DNA from: Okapia johnstoni
Taxonomy: Eukaryota > Chordata > Mammalia > Artiodactyla > Giraffidae
DNA length: 64,000 bases
Assembly (NCBI GenBank): GCA_024291935.2
Contig: CM044306.1
Coordinates: 19,229,001 to 19,293,000 of the forward strand
Direction of reading: 5' to 3'
A program made the position numbers and the translations under genes. Numbering within the stretch: position 1 is the first letter of the stretch; every line of letters starts with the position of its first letter. Shown here piece by piece: positions 42,801 through 46,800 of the stretch. Under the pieces are notes generated by a model, which made no database searches, was not told where the DNA came from, and was given only the letters and a program-made list of their open reading frames with translations.

Positions 42801-44766
42801 TGTAGGGGAGGAGAGAGAAATGAATGGCACAGAAGGATACACAGGCATTTTCAATTATTGTGGAGTAGTTCTCTTTAGATAAGAGAAACATAGTTACAGG
42901 CGTAACTCATTTTACTTATTTCACACTACTGTGCTTTGCAGATATTGTATTATGAACTGAAGGTCTGTGGCATCCGTGCATCGAGGAAGGTTGGTTGATC
43001 AGTGCCATTTTTCAATAGCATTTGCTCACTTTCTGTCTCTGTCACATTTTGGTAATTTTCCCAGCATTTCAAACTTTTTCATTATTGTATCTGTTATGGT
43101 GATCAGTAATCTTCTGAATGCAAAAAGATTACCACTTGTTGAAGGCTCAGATGATGGTTAGCATTTTCTAGCAACAAAGTATTTTTAAATTAATGTATGT
43201 ACTTCTTTTTAGACACAATGCTATTGCACACTTAATAGACTTTAGTGTAGTCTACAGTCTATGGCATAAACATAACTTTTTCTTTTGGCCATGCCACTCA
43301 GCTTGAGGGATCTTAATCTTCCAATCAAGGATTGAACTTGTGCCCTTAGCAGTGCAAGTGAGGCATCCTAAGCACTAGACCAGCAGGGAATTCCCAACAT
43401 AACTTTTAAATGTACTGGGAAACCAAAACATTTGTGTAACTCGATTTATTGAGATACTTTATTGTAGTGGTCTGGAACTAAAATAAACATTCACTTTATT
43501 AATCCCTATTAATTTTTTATGATTGACGTAAAAGTTAAGAACACTGAATACACATAATGGTGTTAGGTAGGGAGACATAGGACAAAATAAAGGACTGCAA
43601 ATTAAGGATGAGTTAGGTTTGATTTAGCCTTCAAGTCTAAAAAACTGGAAGAATATTGATGCATTAGTTGAGTTAGGTAGGAGAACATTTGAAGAGAAGT
43701 AATATAAGAGGGTTTAAAGAGAAAAAGGAATGAGACCTTGTAAACTGGATTATATTTGTGCAATTTCAGCTCAGACTGAGAACTTCCAGAAAGCTTGCCA
43801 ATTCCAGGAAGTCAAAACTGATTAATTCCACACTTTTCTGACCACTCCTCTTTCATCTATCCATTCATTCCAACAAATATTGATTATCTTTATATGTGGG
43901 CACTAAGGATATAATAGTGAATGTCTCTATCTTCCTGGTGCTAAGATCACTGTACAAGAGACATTCTTTAATCAGTCACTTACACCCATGAACAGAAAAT
44001 CGGACTCTGATGAATGCTATAAACAAGAGGTACATGGAGCTTTGAGATTGCATAACAGGGAACTGTTAACTGCCCACTCCTTTCAGCACCGTAGATTGTG
44101 CCTTCATCATATTGTAAGCCTCATAGTACATACTTTTTAATAATTAGATTGTTCACTTTCTTTTGCTATCTCCTCCAAAGTGCCTAGCACAATGCTTCAA
44201 AACAGTGAGTATTCAGTATACCCTTATATGCACTATTTATCTGTAACTGGATGCTTCAGATTTTGTAATAAATACATCCTATTGTAGGCAGAGCTATGAC
44301 ACCTCTTAAATATACCCTACTATGGGTGTTAAGGAGCTCAAAAGTAAAGTTCGAGCCTTGAACTTTCGAAGGCTGAGGATGGAGGCTGTCCATCTGCATT
44401 TCAAGCAATTATGCTGAGAATGCTTCCGATTATCCTCCACAGGATAGGCTAGTAAAAGTGTGGAAGGATCATCACAAATCACTTTCACCTGTGCGAAGAC
44501 AACTTGAAATGTACACTCTTCTAATAGTAAGCCAGTACTATAATGTTATTTTTGCAAATAAAAAGCAAAACATTTGTCATGAGGCAATTGGCCATAACAA
44601 GAAAAATAAAGTTCAGTGGTAATCAAGAAGCGGTGCCATAACTACTTACATCACGAAACTGAACCTTTCCAAGTTCACCTAATTCACTGACACAACAATA
44701 AGCTGCTTCTGACTGTAGAAAAAGCTGGGCCAGTGTCATCTCCTCACTCCGGAAAAGCTCCCCCAT
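718..44766 (-). CDS. ATP6V0A1: V-type proton ATPase 116 kDa subunit a1 (whole coding span in window, 3' end missing)
   Basis: Subunit a of the membrane V0 sector couples c-ring rotation to proton movement across vesicle, lysosome and synaptic-vesicle membranes. The a1 form is the main neuronal/synaptic one. Coding exons on the minus strand, high to low: 44650-44766, 33827-33905, 32557-32654, 31458-31586, 25707-25810, 25268-25394, 23310-23392, 22602-22695, 20507-20719, 17802-17952, 16821-16960, 15847-16004, 15306-15396, 12721-12839, 11711-11927, 11239-11346, (10334-10408 optional), 6548-6655, 5564-5581 (optional), 1178-1295, 718-889. All junctions are GT-AG and phases agree throughout. Residues 1 to about 395 form the cytosolic N-terminal arm; from about 400 on lies the multi-span membrane domain. 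The family motif FGDLGHG and the essential arginine in [15 protein letters not shown] (residue about 748) are intact. There is no in-frame stop. The final exon (about 30 residues and stop) is outside the window. Paralogues a2-a4 are excluded by near identity to mammalian a1 as I know it. Confidence 0.97.
1178..1295 (-). CDS. ATP6V0A1: Exon 20: residues 719-757 with the essential membrane arginine
   Basis: The exon is 118 nt, [20 protein letters not shown] then [19 protein letters not shown] plus one base. The arginine in SYLRLW (about residue 748) corresponds to yeast Vph1 Arg735, which meets the c-ring glutamate during proton transfer. The acceptor is CCCCTGACAG and the donor GTGAGTGT. Confidence 0.97.
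1296..3059 (-). other. ATP6V0A1: Intron sequence, no repeat recognised
   Basis: This is the downstream part of the 4.3-kb intron between the microexon and exon 20. Its composition is mixed and locally GC-rich. I recognise no exon or interspersed element. Confidence 0.5.
3060..4125 (+). repeat. L2 LINE 3' region
   Basis: Pyrimidine-rich, diverged sequence with the landmarks of L2: the CTTCAAACTCCACATCACCC / ACTGAACTCATT stretch near 3270-3300, TTTCCTGACCCC near 3540, and the tail CAGTGCTTGGCACATGG...GAATGAA near 4088-4115. It is old and antisense to the gene. Confidence 0.5.
4131..5563 (-). other. ATP6V0A1: Intron sequence upstream part, nothing recognised
   Basis: This stretch runs between the L2 remnant and the microexon. 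I see no recognisable repeat, RNA gene or exon. Conserved intronic splicing enhancers for the microexon might lie near 5450-5563, but I cannot identify them by eye. Confidence 0.4.
5564..5581 (-). CDS. ATP6V0A1: 18-nt microexon encoding PTEDEV (residues 713-718)
   Basis: The minus strand reads GTTTTCAAG, then 18 nt (CCTACCGAGGATGAAGTG), then GTAAGAAA. The peptide PTEDEV matches the six-residue C-terminal variant known for mammalian a1 (recalled). It extends the acidic tail of the loop and is in phase on both sides. At 18 nt it is too short for normal exon definition, as with neural microexons. Confidence 0.9.
6548..6655 (-). CDS. ATP6V0A1: Exon 18: residues 677-712, acidic cytosolic loop
   Basis: The exon is 108 nt (36 codons), [20 protein letters not shown] to STHSEDAEE. 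It is a polar, acidic loop between membrane spans. The acceptor is CTGTGTAG and the donor GTAAGATC. Both ends are phase 0, so the following 18-nt exon can be skipped freely. Confidence 0.96.
7745..7925 (+). mobile_element. MER5-like hAT fragment, left part
   Basis: TGGTTCTCACATGTTCGTCA followed by CAGAATCACCTT and later GTGGGGCCTGGAAAATCTGTG matches the start of MER5-type (Charlie-derived) elements. The matching end (GGTGATTCTGATGTG) lies at about 8553-8571, so the element appears split by the L1 piece that follows. Confidence 0.4.
7930..8230 (+). repeat. Degenerate L1 ORF2/3' fragment
   Basis: Landmarks are CTGCTAGGAACATCTATGCC, ACAAGGATGTTGTAATACA, and GCAAAGAATTGGGAACAAGC, the usual end of L1 ORF2. 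It points opposite to ATP6V0A1. An AT-rich microsatellite-like stretch follows (8257-8290). Confidence 0.45.
8600..10333 (-). other. ATP6V0A1: Intron sequence, nothing recognised
   Basis: This runs between the MER5/L1 cluster and the candidate 75-nt exon. I recognise no repeat or gene. The purine-rich frame at 8851-9237 has no homology I know and no splice support. Confidence 0.4.
10334..10408 (-). CDS. ATP6V0A1: Candidate 75-nt cassette exon (25 residues) in the cytosolic loop
   Basis: On the minus strand a long pyrimidine tract ends CGCTATCAG, then 75 nt open in frame, then GTGAGTGA, a near-perfect donor. The flanking exons both join in phase 0, so inclusion adds exactly 25 residues without a stop between KHL and GTLNF. 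The peptide begins EGQPVEAPV and ends in five alanines and a threonine. It is Pro/Ala-rich and uncharged apart from three glutamates. I am not sure whether this exon is already annotated in any species. It could also be a chance exon-like sequence. Confidence 0.5.
10671..10696. repeat. (GT)13 microsatellite
   Basis: Thirteen uninterrupted GT units. It is likely length-polymorphic. Confidence 0.95.
11239..11346 (-). CDS. ATP6V0A1: Exon 17: residues 641-676
   Basis: The exon is 108 nt (36 codons), [20 protein letters not shown] to YLRRKHL. It is one membrane span followed by a basic cytosolic stretch. It ends phase 0 with donor GTGGGTAT. The acceptor is CTTTGCAG. The cytosolic loop that follows is built from the optional and acidic exons downstream. 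Confidence 0.96.
11711..11927 (-). CDS. ATP6V0A1: Exon 16: residues 569-640
   Basis: The exon is 217 nt, [20 protein letters not shown] to [10 protein letters not shown]. It has two hydrophobic segments ([17 protein letters not shown] and [11 protein letters not shown]) separated by a polar loop, [13 protein letters not shown], which differs at several positions from human a1 as I recall it. The acceptor is ACTTTTTAG and the donor GTGCGTCA. Confidence 0.96.
12318..12531 (-). mobile_element. Bov-tA SINE
   Basis: Read on the minus strand it starts at the tRNA-Glu-derived head (TTTCCCAGGTGGCACTAGTGG), then the Bov-A body (CCAGTATTCTTGCC, GGCAGAGGAGCCTGGTGGG, GTCAGACACAACTGAGC). It has the same orientation as the gene. 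Confidence 0.85.
12721..12839 (-). CDS. ATP6V0A1: Exon 15: residues 529-567
   Basis: The exon is 119 nt, [20 protein letters not shown] to LSLFNH plus two bases. It holds a membrane span ([17 protein letters not shown]). With the next exon the junction codon is ACC (Thr568), where I recall Ile in human. The acceptor is GGCGGCAATAG and the donor GTGAGTTG. Confidence 0.95.
12935..13500 (+). repeat. Ancient mammal-wide repeat, interrupted by a SINE
   Basis: The pattern CTCCCATGTACCTATGGCCCA ... AATCCAGATGTCATATCC ... CAAATTTCCCTGATTGC belongs to a widespread old element. The same pattern recurs at about 62640-63130 in this window. I do not assign the family with certainty. A CHR SINE (13172-13375) lies inside. 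Confidence 0.4.
13172..13375 (+). mobile_element. CHR-type tRNA-Glu SINE
   Basis: GGACTTCTCTGGTGGTCCAG with GGTTCAATCCCTGGTCAGGG (box B-like) and a terminal A13-14 tract. It lies inside an older repeat, so it is the younger insertion. Confidence 0.85.
13750..14490 (+). repeat. L2-like remnant
   Basis: CCTCCAAGAATCCCCCTGTC, GAGGCAGGAGCTATGTC and the tail AGTACCTGGTCCATAGTAAGCA near 14450 fit an old L2 3' end. It includes an (AAC)n tract at about 14157-14178. Confidence 0.4.
15145..15266 (+). mobile_element. CHR-type SINE, diverged
   Basis: GACTTCTTTGGCAGTGCGGT, CTATCCCTGTTGGGGAACC, and an A-rich end at 15255-15266. It lies in the short region upstream (transcript sense) of exon 15, ending about 40 bp before exon 14. 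Confidence 0.75.
15306..15396 (-). CDS. ATP6V0A1: Exon 14: residues 499-528, lumenal loop
   Basis: The exon is 91 nt: one base completing Thr498, then [14 protein letters not shown] to [10 protein letters not shown]. The acceptor is AACATGGTAG and the donor GTAAGAGC. It is the glycine- and proline-rich lumenal loop of the a subunit. Confidence 0.95.
15847..16004 (-). CDS. ATP6V0A1: Exon 13: residues 446-497
   Basis: The exon is 158 nt, [20 protein letters not shown] to PMFDIYNW plus two bases of Thr498. It holds a membrane span and the start of a lumenal loop containing NWT, a candidate N-glycosylation sequon at 496-498. The acceptor is GGCTCCCAG and the donor GTAAGTTG. Confidence 0.96.
16365..16620 (+). 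repeat. L1MA-type LINE 3' UTR
   Basis: TGGTTACCAGTGGGGCGAGCC, AATAAGCTACAAGGATATATTG and GCTGTACACCTGAAACTAAT are the standard tail of old L1 families. It is antisense to the gene, 200 bp from exon 12. Confidence 0.8.
16821..16960 (-). CDS. ATP6V0A1: Exon 12: residues 400-445, first membrane spans, FGDLGHG motif
   Basis: The exon is 140 nt. [20 protein letters not shown] is followed by [10 protein letters not shown] and then the charged end KNENE. The hydrophobic residues about 403-430 form the first spans of the membrane domain. The family motif reads FGDLGHG, where human a1 as I recall it has FGDFGHG; the position varies among paralogues. The acceptor is CTTTATAG and the donor GTGATGTT is weak. 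Confidence 0.96.
16961..17801 (-). other. ATP6V0A1: Intron 11, nothing recognised
   Basis: I see no repeat family or RNA gene in this 841-bp intron. The flanking splice sites (donor GTAAAAAA, acceptor CTTTATAG) are of moderate strength. Confidence 0.5.
17802..17952 (-). CDS. ATP6V0A1: Exon 11: residues 349-398
   Basis: The exon is 151 nt, [20 protein letters not shown] to GTYREINP plus one base of an alanine codon. The acceptor is TTTCCCAG and the donor GTAAAAAA. It links the cytosolic domain to the first membrane span. Confidence 0.96.
18406..18676 (+). mobile_element. Bov-A2 SINE, complete, with target-site duplication
   Basis: Two Bov-A units in tandem (each with CCACTCCAGT..TTGCCTGGAGAATCCC and GGAGCCTGGTGGGCTGC), joined by CTTTCACTTTTCACTTTCATG and ending ACTTAGCAGCAGCAG. 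An 11-bp direct repeat CATCACCAGAT flanks it (18395-18405 and 18677-18687). This element is pecoran-specific, which fixes the host group. Confidence 0.95.
19190..20185 (+). repeat. L2 LINE remnant split by a SINE
   Basis: Diverged L2 landmarks: TTCCAGTGTCTCTCTACTCCC, CTAGGATAAAATTTAAACCC, CCTTCATAATCAGGTTCCTGG and CCTTCCTGAAGCTTCTTCTGA. It is antisense to the gene and interrupted at 19531-19675. Confidence 0.55.
19531..19675 (-). mobile_element. CHR-type SINE with 15-bp target-site duplication
   Basis: Minus strand reads GGGACTTCCCTGACAGTTCAG and GGTTGGATCCCTGGTCAGGG. It is flanked by TGGATTACTCTTTTA (19516-19530) and TGGATTATTCTTTTA (19676-19690), one mismatch, splitting the L2. Confidence 0.85.
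20507..20719 (-). CDS. ATP6V0A1: Exon 10: residues 278-348
   Basis: The exon is 213 nt (71 codons), opening [20 protein letters not shown] and ending [10 protein letters not shown]. The acceptor is CTCCCCAAAG and the donor GTGAGTCC. It carries the returning helix of the arm and the strand IAEVWCPV, which is well conserved among a subunits. Confidence 0.96.
20720..22601 (-). other. ATP6V0A1: Introns around exon 9 side, no repeat recognised
   Basis: This stretch (intron 9) contains no interspersed repeat I can name. It holds a T16/A9 homopolymer block near 21440-21468 and a perfect hairpin at 22410-22467 (listed separately). Confidence 0.4.
22410..22467. repeat. Perfect 19-bp inverted repeat (hairpin), 20-nt loop
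   Basis: The arm ATTTTTAAGTCATTCCCTG (22410-22428) is exactly complementary to CAGGGAATGACTTAAAAAT (22449-22467), separated by a G-rich 20-nt loop. It lies in an intron 135 bp downstream (transcript sense) of exon 9. It could be a small transposon remnant or a structured intronic element. I do not recognise a known miRNA. Confidence 0.85.
22602..22695 (-). CDS. ATP6V0A1: Exon 9: residues 247-277
   Basis: The exon is 94 nt: one base completing Gly246, then [20 protein letters not shown] to RIDDLQM. The acceptor is ACATTCCAG. The donor GTACACAG is a weak match. Confidence 0.95.
23310..23392 (-). CDS. ATP6V0A1: Exon 8: residues 219-245
   Basis: The exon is 83 nt: [20 protein letters not shown] then RVKKICE plus two bases of a glycine codon. 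The acceptor is GGGCCTAG and the donor GTAAGAGA. It lies in the core beta strands of the cytosolic lobe. Confidence 0.96.
23393..24980 (-). other. ATP6V0A1: Intron 7, upstream of the CHR SINE; mostly unrecognised
   Basis: I recognise only a pure A24 run at 24467-24490. The frame at 23828-24085 has no homology I know. Confidence 0.4.
24981..25079 (+). mobile_element. CHR-type SINE
   Basis: GGGAATTCCCTGGCAGTTCAG, GGTTTGATCCCTGGTAGGGG and AACTGAGATCCCACACATC. It lies 190 bp downstream (transcript sense) of exon 7. Confidence 0.85.
25268..25394 (-). CDS. ATP6V0A1: Exon 7: residues 177-218
   Basis: The exon is 127 nt. One base completes Gly176, then [20 protein letters not shown] to LEDPVT. The acceptor is TTCTCCCCACAG and the donor GTAAGACA. 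It belongs to the distal lobe of the cytosolic domain. Confidence 0.96.
25707..25810 (-). CDS. ATP6V0A1: Exon 6 with two acceptors; long form adds AELHHQQ
   Basis: The long form is 104 nt and begins after AATTCAG at 25811, giving AELHHQQ then [10 protein letters not shown]. The short form uses the AG at 25791-25790 and begins at ATGGCGG (25789), 83 nt. Both keep frame (21 nt difference). The exon ends RGTPLRLG with donor GTAAGTAC. A seven-residue N-terminal variant matching this insert is known for mammalian a1 (recalled, not checked). The upstream acceptor has a poor pyrimidine tract, which suits regulated use. Confidence 0.94.
26819..26903. repeat. 40-bp tandem duplication
   Basis: CTCAGCCTCTCTCTCCACAA recurs with a period of exactly 40 bp (26821 and 26861), followed each time by a diverged CTTG(C/T)..GTTTCC segment. 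Two copies and a partial third. Confidence 0.85.
29740..29774. repeat. 16-bp perfect AT-rich inverted repeat
   Basis: ATGATTATTTAATAAT (29740-29755) and its exact complement ATTATTAAATAATCAT (29759-29774) with a 3-bp spacer, inside a TTA-repeat-rich stretch. It is prone to cruciform formation. Confidence 0.8.
30177..30345 (+). mobile_element. MER5A-type hAT element
   Basis: TGGTTCTCACACTAGCATGC, GCTGGGCCCCACCCTCAGGG, TTTCTGATTCAGTAAGTCTG and a CCAGGTGAGGCTGATG stretch are standard MER5A landmarks. Confidence 0.75.
30494..30620 (+). mobile_element. CHR-type SINE
   Basis: GTCTCCCTGGTGGTCCAGTGG, GATTTGATCTTTGGTCAGGG, A-rich end at 30612-30620. Confidence 0.8.
31458..31586 (-). CDS. ATP6V0A1: Exon 5: residues 99-141
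   Basis: The exon is 129 nt (43 codons), opening [10 protein letters not shown] and ending KTQQFFDE. It is a coiled-coil-type stretch of the arm. The acceptor is TTCTATAG. The donor GTCAGACT is the weakest match to consensus in the gene, and it feeds the intron whose downstream end offers two alternative acceptors at exon 6. Confidence 0.95.
31737..32122 (+). mobile_element. MER2-type (Tigger-related) DNA transposon remnant
   Basis: The ends CATCTGGCCCCTGTGTATTC and ACTGAGGGATGACTGTAC resemble MER2 inverted termini. Internal landmarks are TTCCAGAAAGTTCCAAAAAGC, TTTACATTGTATTAGGTATT and GGTTATATGCAAATACTA. It is non-coding, 150 bp upstream of exon 5 in the transcript sense. Confidence 0.75.
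32557..32654 (-). CDS. ATP6V0A1: Exon 4: residues 67-98
   Basis: The exon is 98 nt. Two bases complete Arg66, then [10 protein letters not shown] through PRDMIDLE. The acceptor is GTTCTAG and the donor GTAAATAA. It lies in the cytosolic arm, mostly charged and helical. Confidence 0.95.
33255..33452 (+). repeat. MIR SINE
   Basis: GTGGATTCAAACACTGATCCC, GGGCACGTCACTTAACCTCTC and TCAATAAATGTTAGG follow the MIR consensus order. It is mammal-wide and old. Confidence 0.75.
33827..33905 (-). CDS. ATP6V0A1: Exon 3: residues 40-65 plus 1 nt
   Basis: The exon is 79 nt, opening [10 protein letters not shown] and ending EEMDRKL plus C. The acceptor is TTATTTTGCAG and the donor GTATGTGC. It begins the long helical arm that contacts the V1 stalk subunits. 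The intron before it (to exon 2) is 10.7 kb, the largest in the gene. Confidence 0.95.
34013..34252 (-). mobile_element. BovB (RTE) LINE 3' fragment
   Basis: The plus strand reads TCAGTTCAGTCGCTCAGTC, GCCAGGCCTCCCTGTCCATC, CATCGAGTCGGTGATGCC and CAATGAGTCAGCTC, the reverse of the BovB ORF end. It is in gene orientation and truncated. Confidence 0.85.
34965..35660 (+). repeat. L1M 3' end, interrupted by a SINE
   Basis: TTCTACCACTAGGCACCTGC, CAGCTTTATTCACAATAGCC, TCCATCAACAGCAGACTGG and a tail with TTGATTGGGGTGATGTTTAT. It is antisense to the gene. Confidence 0.75.
35047..35171 (+). mobile_element. CHR-type SINE with 9-bp target-site duplication
   Basis: Box-like GGTTCAATTCCTAGTCAGGG. It is flanked by AAGAATGTT at 35038-35046 and 35172-35180, splitting the L1. 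Confidence 0.85.
36656..36842 (+). mobile_element. CHR-type SINE with 12-bp target-site duplication
   Basis: GGGACTGCCCTGGTGGTCCAG head, TTCAAACTCTGGTCAGGGAAC, A/T-rich tail. It is flanked by AGTTCATTTATA at 36644-36655 and 36843-36854. An (AC)n tract sits at 36588-36604. Confidence 0.9.
36990..37099 (-). mobile_element. CHR-type SINE, diverged
   Basis: Minus strand: TTCATGGTATTCTAGTGATT, AGTTCGATCCCTAGTTGGGA. Confidence 0.65.
37130..37880 (+). repeat. Degenerate L1 ORF2 fragment
   Basis: AATGAGATTGGCCAATATAAT, CTTAATACCAAAATAAGAA, GGACAATTACAGGTCAGTATC and CCTAATAAAATTATTAGG recall the L1 reverse-transcriptase region. Many stops. It is antisense to the gene. Confidence 0.55.
37885..37984 (+). 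repeat. Ruminant L1 3' terminus with A-tail
   Basis: TAATTCATGTTGATATATGG, CACAATATTGTAAAACAATTA, then A12. It is the same terminal motif as at 57015-57110 on the other strand. Confidence 0.6.
37992..38628 (+). mobile_element. BovB (RTE) LINE 3' end, coding remnant
   Basis: The translated plus strand contains the well-known BovB ORF2 C-terminal pattern ([47 protein letters not shown]), broken by stops and frameshifts. The end reads AGTTGGACATGACTTAGCAAC. It confirms ruminant DNA. It is 5'-truncated and dead. Confidence 0.9.
38630..39110 (+). repeat. L1 ORF2 3' end
   Basis: AAGGAAATGCAAATCAAAACC, CACTTCACACCCATTAGGAA, GGAACTCTCTTACATTGCTGG and AGTATATACCCAAAAGAGG are standard L1 landmarks. 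Antisense to the gene. Confidence 0.85.
39470..39800 (+). repeat. L1M 3' UTR
   Basis: GTGAAAGAAGCCAGACACAAA, GGTTGCCAAGGGCTGGAGG, TTGAACTGTACACTTGAAATG and AATTCTGTGAATATAATAA. Antisense to the gene. Confidence 0.85.
39885..40538 (+). mobile_element. 5'-truncated ruminant L1 (L1_BT-like) insertion with 16-bp target-site duplication
   Basis: It contains the ruminant L1 tail (CCATTATACAGAGTGAAGTG, GGTAACCCTATATGTGAGAC, TGGCTGATTCATGTCAATG) and an (AAATA)n-type tail. Flanking direct repeats AAAAATGGTAATCTCA lie at 39869-39884 and 40539-40554, the mark of target-primed reverse transcription. It is one of the youngest insertions in the gene. Confidence 0.9.
40560..40800 (+). repeat. L1 ORF2 fragment
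   Basis: GGCATTCAGTAAAATTCCAC and TTAAAGTTAGGAGCAAGACA with CTATTTCATTATTAACAAAA. Sense and age resemble the other L1 pieces of this intron, and the young L1 inserted into it. Confidence 0.6.
40845..41190 (+). repeat. Ancient interspersed repeat, class unsure
   Basis: CTTGCAGCTAGATTACACCAT, TTTCTGGGAAAATTGTTTTCC, TTCTTCCTGCCTAGAATATGG, and GCTGAACACAATCCTAACTA at the end resemble a common mammal-wide element that I cannot name with confidence. Confidence 0.4.
41400..41885 (+). repeat. L1 ORF2 3' fragment
   Basis: CAGATAATATGGACAGACATT, GATACCACTTCATAACCATC and GTTGGCACAATTGTGGAAC. Antisense to the gene. Confidence 0.65.
42362..42455. repeat. 47-bp tandem duplication, AT-rich
   Basis: GAAACTATCACA..TGTATACCACGATATATA occurs twice with period 47 (42362 and 42409), followed by a (TA)n stretch. 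Confidence 0.85.
42897..43490 (+). mobile_element. Tigger1-derived non-autonomous element, SINE inside
   Basis: It begins CAGGCGTAACTCATTTTA, a decayed Tigger1 terminus, and has GCAGATATTGTATTATGAAC, ACTTTTTCATTATTGTATCTG, AAGGCTCAGATGATGGTTAGC, TGCTATTGCACACTTAATAG and the end TTTATTGTAGTGGTCTGGAA. The two Tigger1 ends are joined near 43110 without the transposase gene. A SINE occupies 43281-43395. Confidence 0.85.
43281..43395 (-). mobile_element. CHR-type SINE with 12-bp target-site duplication
   Basis: Minus strand GGGAATTCCCTGCTGGTCTAG and AGTTCAATCCTTGATTGGAAG. It is flanked by AACATAACTTTT at 43269-43280 and 43396-43407 inside the Tigger element. Confidence 0.9.
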
Positions 44767-44813
44767 GGTGGCAGAAAGGACTGGTCAGCTGAGTACCGGG
44801 ATTTCTCTGCAAC
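44650..44813 (-). CDS. ATP6V0A1: Exon 2: start codon, residues 1-39
   Basis: The start ATG is at 44766-44764 in a good Kozak context (GCCACCATGG). The exon encodes [10 protein letters not shown] and ends VQFRD, followed by donor GTAAGTAG. The coding part is 44650-44766 (117 nt, ends phase 0). The acceptor is most likely TTTGCTTTAG at 44814; a second AG 7 nt further in (exon from 44806) is also possible, changing only the 5' UTR. The segment is the first strand and helix of the cytosolic arm. Confidence 0.95.
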
Positions 44814-46713
44814 CTAAAGCAAAAAGAGAAAATTACGTGAACTTGGAACTACCAAGAGGACTGAAAGCAAACAACACCCCAGGAGGCCTCTTCCATGTTT
44901 TATTTCATTTCTCCCACTCCATGCTGACAGATCTTTATCATCTGTTTTGACATCCTTAGCTTAGAAAGACAGAAAGAAAAAATTGCCAAGGCTGTTACTG
45001 AATCCTCTTGTGAAGAGTGACTGATGAACAGTCACTTCCTTTGCAGTCAACATCAGGATCAAATGACAATAATGTGGGACATCTCAGTACATACGAATGT
45101 ATTCAGATTAAAAACAGGAACTGGGAGCCCGAAACAGCTCTTTAAATACCCTGGACACAGTATTATAAGGCAGTGACATTCACAGAGATCTTTTTTTGTT
45201 TTTGCCTGTGTCAGGAAATAATCAGAAGAGACTTCCATTACCCTCTCAAAAAGGATGTCTCCGTTGAGATTAGTTTTCTATCCTCTACTGCCAATTTCTA
45301 ACAGCCAAAGTCCCAACACTGCCCTCAAGGAACAGCTACCTTAAAGGATTTACCTTTTCAAACTCCTCACAAAACACCATTTTCTCCCCAGAGAATCTAA
45401 ACACATAAGTGTTAACTTCTACACACACACAGAAACAGCTTACACATTAAGCCCAACTTCAAGTCAAACATGATGGGAACACATGAAATGACAAAGCAGT
45501 TTTATCGTCAGAGAATAAGCTTTCAACCTCCGCAGTTTTCTGTTTTTTTATCCCCACCTTCAAGATTAACTACGTTCTTCCATCTGTTAAAGCTTCTCAT
45601 GACTGAGCCAATAAAGATATCCTTCTGGGGCGGTCTTACCGTTACCGGGTAGGAAAGACAATTGGCGCTATCAGTGGTCCTGAAACTGCAATTATTTATT
45701 CTCAGTCGGCTATTGTAAGGCACGGACTGTACAGTAAAAATGCACGTTATTTCTGGTATCATGAGAGCATTCCTAATGATAGGCGAAACTGGCATCAAAG
45801 GAAGAGCTATTTCTCCGGAAGCCTGGGAGACATTTTGAGAAATCTGAACGACAAAACCTTTGTGCATTTGACATTCAAGGCAGCAAAACAACACATTCAG
45901 ATAGAAGCAAGAATTTCTCAAGAGATTATGTAGCTTGACTTTGAGACTGCCTACACCTGACTCATCCAAAACAGCTGTTAACAGTCCCCACTCCACCCCC
46001 CAACACGAAGAGATTCCACAACCTCTAAGCACATAAAATTATGCCAGATCAGCATAGTTCAGAGGCTGCCGATAATGACAACCTCCAATGAGTTGCCTCC
46101 CTGTTTCTGTTCTTTAATGATTACAAGTCTCCCTAGAACATCTCTGTCCCACTGGAGCCAAATTGAAAAATAAAAAGGCCATAGCGACCCGGGGGTGTTG
46201 GGAGGGTCACAAAGCGAAATAGGAAGAAACAGTAATCCTACCCAAGAGGAGTCCAAATAAAGTGCTCCCGAGCCCTCCTGCCTCACAACTGCCATCCCGC
46301 CCTCGCCTCCCTTAACGAGGTATTCAAGTTCACCTGCCTCATTTCCTGTCTATCCAGTGAGAAGCAGGAATTCTCCGGGCCCAGGCACACCTACCTCCTA
46401 GAGAGGGGAATAAAGGGGAGAACCCTCAAATGGGAGTTCCTTTAAGAAGACCCCCAATTCTTCTGCCTTCCCAATAACCTTCAGTTTCTCCACCTTCCAC
46501 GTAAATGGGAGAAGGGATCGGGGCCTCCAAAAGAGCGAACCTCTTGTTCTTCTGCCCACAGGAGGGGTACCCGAGGAGGGGTGAACCCCCATTTCCTCTC
46601 AGAGACTTGAAGCCCCTGCTAATTCCTTTGACAACCGAGGGGGCCGTTAGAAAGGCTTGCTTTGCCCCTCAAAGGCCGCTCCCGGCCGCGCTGTACCTAC
46701 AGCCCCCGCTCAC
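44814..46713 (-). other. ATP6V0A1: Intron 1, no repeat or exon recognised
   Basis: This 1.9-kb intron lies between the untranslated exon and exon 2. No interspersed element is evident. Long chance frames (for example 45523-46032 minus) have no homology I know. Low repeat content next to the promoter is typical of regulatory sequence. Confidence 0.5.
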
Positions 46714-46800
46714 CTTCAGTCGGGGGCCGCCGCCAAGGCAGCCGCCGCAAACCAAGCCCGCAGCCTCCGCAGCTCCTGGCAGCCGCACCTCGACGTGCGT
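46714..46800 (-). other. ATP6V0A1: Untranslated first exon (5' UTR), approximate 5' end
   Basis: Reading the minus strand, GC-rich sequence ends in CGACTGAAG followed by GTGAGCGG, a strong donor, so the exon boundary is at 46714. The transcription start is not directly visible. I place it near 46790-46800, just downstream of GC boxes, but it could be tens of bases either way. A second possible donor (GTAG/GTACAGC, near 46698) would lengthen the exon slightly. No ATG-initiated coding sequence that continues into exon 2 is present. Confidence 0.55.

Noticed and set aside
45523..46032. 169-residue minus-strand frame in intron 1
   Set aside because: No family resemblance and no splice sites linking it to exon 2; lies within an intron.
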